Assembly: GCF_003012055.1 (NCBI RefSeq)
Contig: NZ_JYGE01000004.1
Span: 122,195 to 186,194, forward strand
Length of the DNA stretch: 64,000 nucleotides
Reading direction: 5' to 3'
Origin: Peptostreptococcus russellii
Lineage (GTDB): Bacteria; Bacillota; Clostridia; Peptostreptococcales; Peptostreptococcaceae
Below the pieces are notes generated by a model. That model ran no database searches. It was not told the DNA's origin and saw only the letters and a list, made by a program, of their open reading frames with translations. The translations under genes and the position numbers were made by a program. This document shows, one piece after another, positions 63,816 to 64,000 of the stretch (its first letter is position 1; the number at the start of each line of letters is the position of its first letter).

Positions 63816-64000
63816 GGTCAAGTCCTCGATCTATTAGTATCAATAAGCTACATACATTACTGCACTTACACCTTTGACCTATCAACCAGGTAGTCTTCCT
63901 GGGATCTTAACCTTACGGTGGGAAATCTTATCTTGAAGTGGACTTCGCGCTTAGATGCTTTCAGCGCTTATTCTTTCCATACATAGCTACCCAGCTATGC
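63816..64000 (-). rRNA. rrl: 23S ribosomal RNA, 3' end (runs off window)
   Basis: The minus strand reads the conserved 23S 3' region, including GCGCTGAAAGCATCTAAGCG, AAGATTTCCC, and the 3' terminus TCGAGGACTTGACC, where GGTCAAG would pair with the 5' end of the molecule in helix 1. The 5' part and 16S rRNA lie outside the window. Confidence 0.97.

Noticed and set aside
63584..63821. Two minus-strand frames over the rRNA region
   Set aside because: They lie on 5S rRNA and the 23S-5S spacer.

Overview
The window is AT-rich DNA from a Gram-positive anaerobe of the Clostridia. The Rnf operon in the order C-D-G-E-A-B, the mreBCD/PBP2/minC/rodA wall cluster next to the TIGR03960/TIGR03936/RNase G cluster, and a Firmicutes-type 6S RNA all point there. 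A Peptostreptococcaceae-like host is my best guess, but it is an inference from gene content and was not tested. Nearly every gene lies on the minus strand, as do the 23S and 5S rRNA genes at the right end, which suggests that the minus strand is the leading strand. I see no prophage, transposon or CRISPR array.

Region by region, from low to high coordinate (transcription mostly runs right to left). 1-3076: start of RNase G and a radical SAM pair. 3306-12544: RodA, MinC, PBP2, MreD, MreC, MreB and RadC, with minD and minE absent from the expected place between minC and rodA. 12790-17777: the six-subunit Rnf complex. 18101-24169: a deoxynucleoside catabolic operon (deoC, deoB, nupC, pdp) with a divergent DeoR-type repressor and a CcpA-type cre-like site. 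24430-32276: a nitrilase-family amidase, a secreted three-SH3b NlpC/P60 hydrolase with an upstream WalR-type box, a small metallochaperone-like protein, and slt-coaE-polA. 32494-37806: tRNA-Leu, LysR, DUF896, a MocR-type regulator, 6S RNA, a CcpA-like LacI regulator and a solitary acyl carrier protein. 37859-42232: a nucleoid-associated protein, an RluA-type pseudouridine synthase, NAD kinase and a CorC/HlyC-type membrane protein.

The most interesting part is 42642-60624, an 18 kb run of seven co-oriented DNA-end-processing genes. In transcription order these are a degenerate AddB-like helicase with no visible P-loop, an intact UvrD-family helicase, a small stand-alone RecB-type PD-(D/E)XK nuclease, then AddB, AddA, SbcD and SbcC. 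A LexA-like box sits beside a candidate promoter upstream of the first gene. The first three genes look like a split helicase-nuclease complex parallel to AddAB, placed under possible SOS control. The spacers here and nearby hold unusual purine-rich (on the transcribed strand) degenerate tandem repeats.

The right end holds a PadR/DUF1700/membrane-anchored-protein operon driven from a partly duplicated 42 bp promoter segment, then 5S rRNA and the 3' end of 23S rRNA. Starts were adjusted where ribosome binding sites favoured a different codon from the longest open frame. All functional assignments rest on motifs read by eye; no database search was run.
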